From NCBI GenBank assembly GCA_029979375.1, contig JAPOHQ010000041.1, forward strand, positions 1-7,981: a stretch of DNA of 7,981 nucleotides, read 5' to 3'. Of this stretch, positions 7,318-7,981 are shown in pieces. Origin of the DNA: Microbacteriaceae bacterium (GTDB lineage: Bacteria > Actinomycetota > Actinomycetes > Actinomycetales > Microbacteriaceae). Both the position numbers and the translations under genes were made by a program. Each line of letters opens with the position of its first letter. The first letter of the stretch is position 1. The notes beneath the pieces were generated by a model. It was not told where the DNA came from. It searched no databases and worked only from the letters and a program-made list of their open reading frames with translations.

Positions 7318-7379
7318 GGCCCTTGTGGCCCTGTCCGTTGGCGTCTAGGATTTAGGTCTCCAGATGGCCCCAAAGGCCC
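7318..7379 (+). repeat. Two GGCCC-N4-GGCCC elements between P1 and P2
   Basis: GGCCC-TTGT-GGCCC lies at 7318-7331 and GGCCC-CAAA-GGCCC at 7366-7379, with copies starting 48 bases apart. Within each element the two GGCCC units are nine bases apart. Each can also form a small GGCC/GGCC hairpin with a five-base loop. They sit upstream of the P2 -35 element. They could be protein-binding sites or RNA structures in the P1 transcript; the sequence does not decide. Confidence 0.45.
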
Positions 7380-7401
7380 GAGATTTCAGGGAAACCTGGG
7401 A

Positions 7402-7429
7402 TTGACAGCCAGCAGGAAATCTGTAGACT
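7402..7429 (+). promoter_or_regulatory. Predicted rRNA promoter P2
   Basis: A perfect -35 hexamer TTGACA (7402-7407) is followed, after 16 bases, by TAGACT (7424-7429), four of six matches to the -10 consensus. Start would be near 7436, about 230 bases before the mature 16S. Both promoters share TTGACAGC at the -35 region. A small CAGG-GAAA-CCTG hairpin sequence (7387-7398) lies directly upstream. Tandem promoters are common before actinobacterial rRNA operons. Confidence 0.72.
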
Positions 7430-7482
7430 TGAGAAGTTGCTCTGGATTTGAACCGAGAGGGGATTTCCAGACGCATCCGATC

Positions 7483-7503
7483 TTTGAGAACTCAACAGCG
7501 TGC
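7483..7503 (+). promoter_or_regulatory. Conserved actinobacterial pre-rRNA leader motif (boxA-like antitermination site)
   Basis: The stretch beginning TTTGAGAACTCAACAG is a wording I recognise from many actinobacterial 16S leaders, where it is linked to Nus-factor antitermination. It contains the dyad TTGAG-AA-CTCAA. It lies about 50 bases after the predicted P2 start and would be in transcripts from both promoters. Its identity is from recall of the family; the Nus-binding role here is inferred. Confidence 0.6.
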
Positions 7504-7520
7504 ACAATGTCGATGCCAAA

Positions 7521-7555
7521 AATCCTCGGCTAGAAACTTGTTTCTAGTAGAGATT
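7521..7555 (+). other. Pre-rRNA leader hairpin 1
   Basis: CTAGAAA (7530-7536) pairs perfectly with TTTCTAG (7541-7547) around the loop CTTG. The stem can extend outward through a G-T pair and a mismatch to CTC/GAG and AAT/ATT, reaching 7521 and 7555. It follows the boxA-like motif and is not followed by a termination-type T-run of the usual form. Confidence 0.5.
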
Positions 7556-7571
7556 CCTTTTGGATAAAGAC

Positions 7572-7591
7572 GAATTGTCAGTAGACAGTTC
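7572..7591 (+). other. Pre-rRNA leader hairpin 2
   Basis: GAATTGTC (7572-7579) pairs with GACAGTTC (7584-7591), eight pairs including one G-T, closing the four-base loop AGTA. It is part of the series of stems leading to the 16S 5' end. Confidence 0.5.
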
Positions 7592-7603
7592 ATTAGCCAA
7601 ATC

Positions 7604-7630
7604 AAATTGATCACCTCAATTTCCGAGGTG
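7604..7630 (+). other. Two overlapping, mutually exclusive leader hairpins
   Basis: AAATTG (7604-7609) can pair with CAATTT (7617-7622). Alternatively CACCTC (7612-7617) can pair with GAGGTG (7625-7630). Each gives six perfect pairs and a seven-base loop, and they cannot form together because they share 7612-7622. The second is richer in G-C pairs and should be more stable. Confidence 0.45.
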
Positions 7631-7640
7631 TTCGTAAAGC

Positions 7641-7658
7641 TTGGCTCTTCGGAGTCAA
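7641..7658 (+). other. UUCG-loop hairpin next to the 16S 5' end
   Basis: TTGGCTC (7641-7647) pairs with GAGTCAA (7652-7658), seven pairs with one G-T, closing a C(TTCG)G tetraloop, one of the most stable RNA loops. It ends about seven bases before the predicted mature 16S start. A role in leader folding or processing is inferred. Confidence 0.55.
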
Positions 7659-7665
7659 AAAATTC

Positions 7666-7981
<316 letters not shown>

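Larger units (their letters stand above)
7184..7665 (+). other. Non-coding rRNA control region between tyrS and 16S rRNA
   Basis: These 482 bases hold no credible protein gene on either strand. They contain two promoter-like elements (near 7210-7239 and 7402-7429), two copies of a GGCCC-N4-GGCCC element, a hairpin just after the first promoter, the conserved leader motif at 7483-7503, and a series of hairpins from 7521 to 7658. The region fits the promoter and 5' leader of an rRNA operon. No clear terminator separates it from tyrS. Confidence 0.9.

Overview
This window is ordinary bacterial chromosome from an actinobacterium, most likely a Microbacteriaceae-type organism with a compact genome (freshwater or marine 'Luna'-like lineages are a reasonable guess). 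The taxonomic evidence is the 5' part of the 16S rRNA gene, with its actinobacterial V1/V2 wording (for example GATGAAGCTGGAGCTTGC and TTGACTCTGGGATAAC). It is supported by the actinobacterial pre-rRNA leader motif TTTGAGAACTCAACAG and by the style of the proteins. Genus assignment would need a 16S search.

Layout, all on the + strand. (1) 1-465: the C-terminal end of pheT (phenylalanyl-tRNA synthetase beta chain), cut by the window edge. (2) 462-5890: five arginine biosynthesis genes in the order argC, argJ, argB, argF, argH. (3) 5891-7183: tyrS (tyrosyl-tRNA synthetase). (4) 7184-7665: a 482-base non-coding region with two sigma70-like promoters, an antitermination-type leader motif and a run of hairpins. 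(5) 7666-7981: the start of a 16S rRNA gene, running off the right edge.

The seven protein genes form one tightly coupled chain. Four junctions overlap by 1 to 4 bases (ATGA, TTGA, TAATG, ATGA), argF and argH are separated by 26 bases, and the argH stop directly abuts the tyrS start. No room for an intergenic promoter or operator is left, so arginine synthesis appears to be co-transcribed with, and flanked by, two aminoacyl-tRNA synthetase genes.

ArgC, ArgJ and ArgB carry out steps of the acetylated glutamate-to-ornithine route, with ArgJ recycling the acetyl group. ArgF and ArgH carry out two of the three ornithine-to-arginine steps. The acetylornithine aminotransferase gene argD, often found between argB and argF in actinobacteria, is absent from this cluster. 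So are the regulator argR and argininosuccinate synthase argG. They must be elsewhere, replaced, or lost.

I found no mobile element, CRISPR array, tRNA, phage gene or unknown protein-coding gene. The least explained part of the window is the rRNA control region: paired GGCCC-N4-GGCCC repeats between the two promoters, a strong hairpin just after the first promoter, and a series of hairpins, two of them mutually exclusive, before the 16S start.
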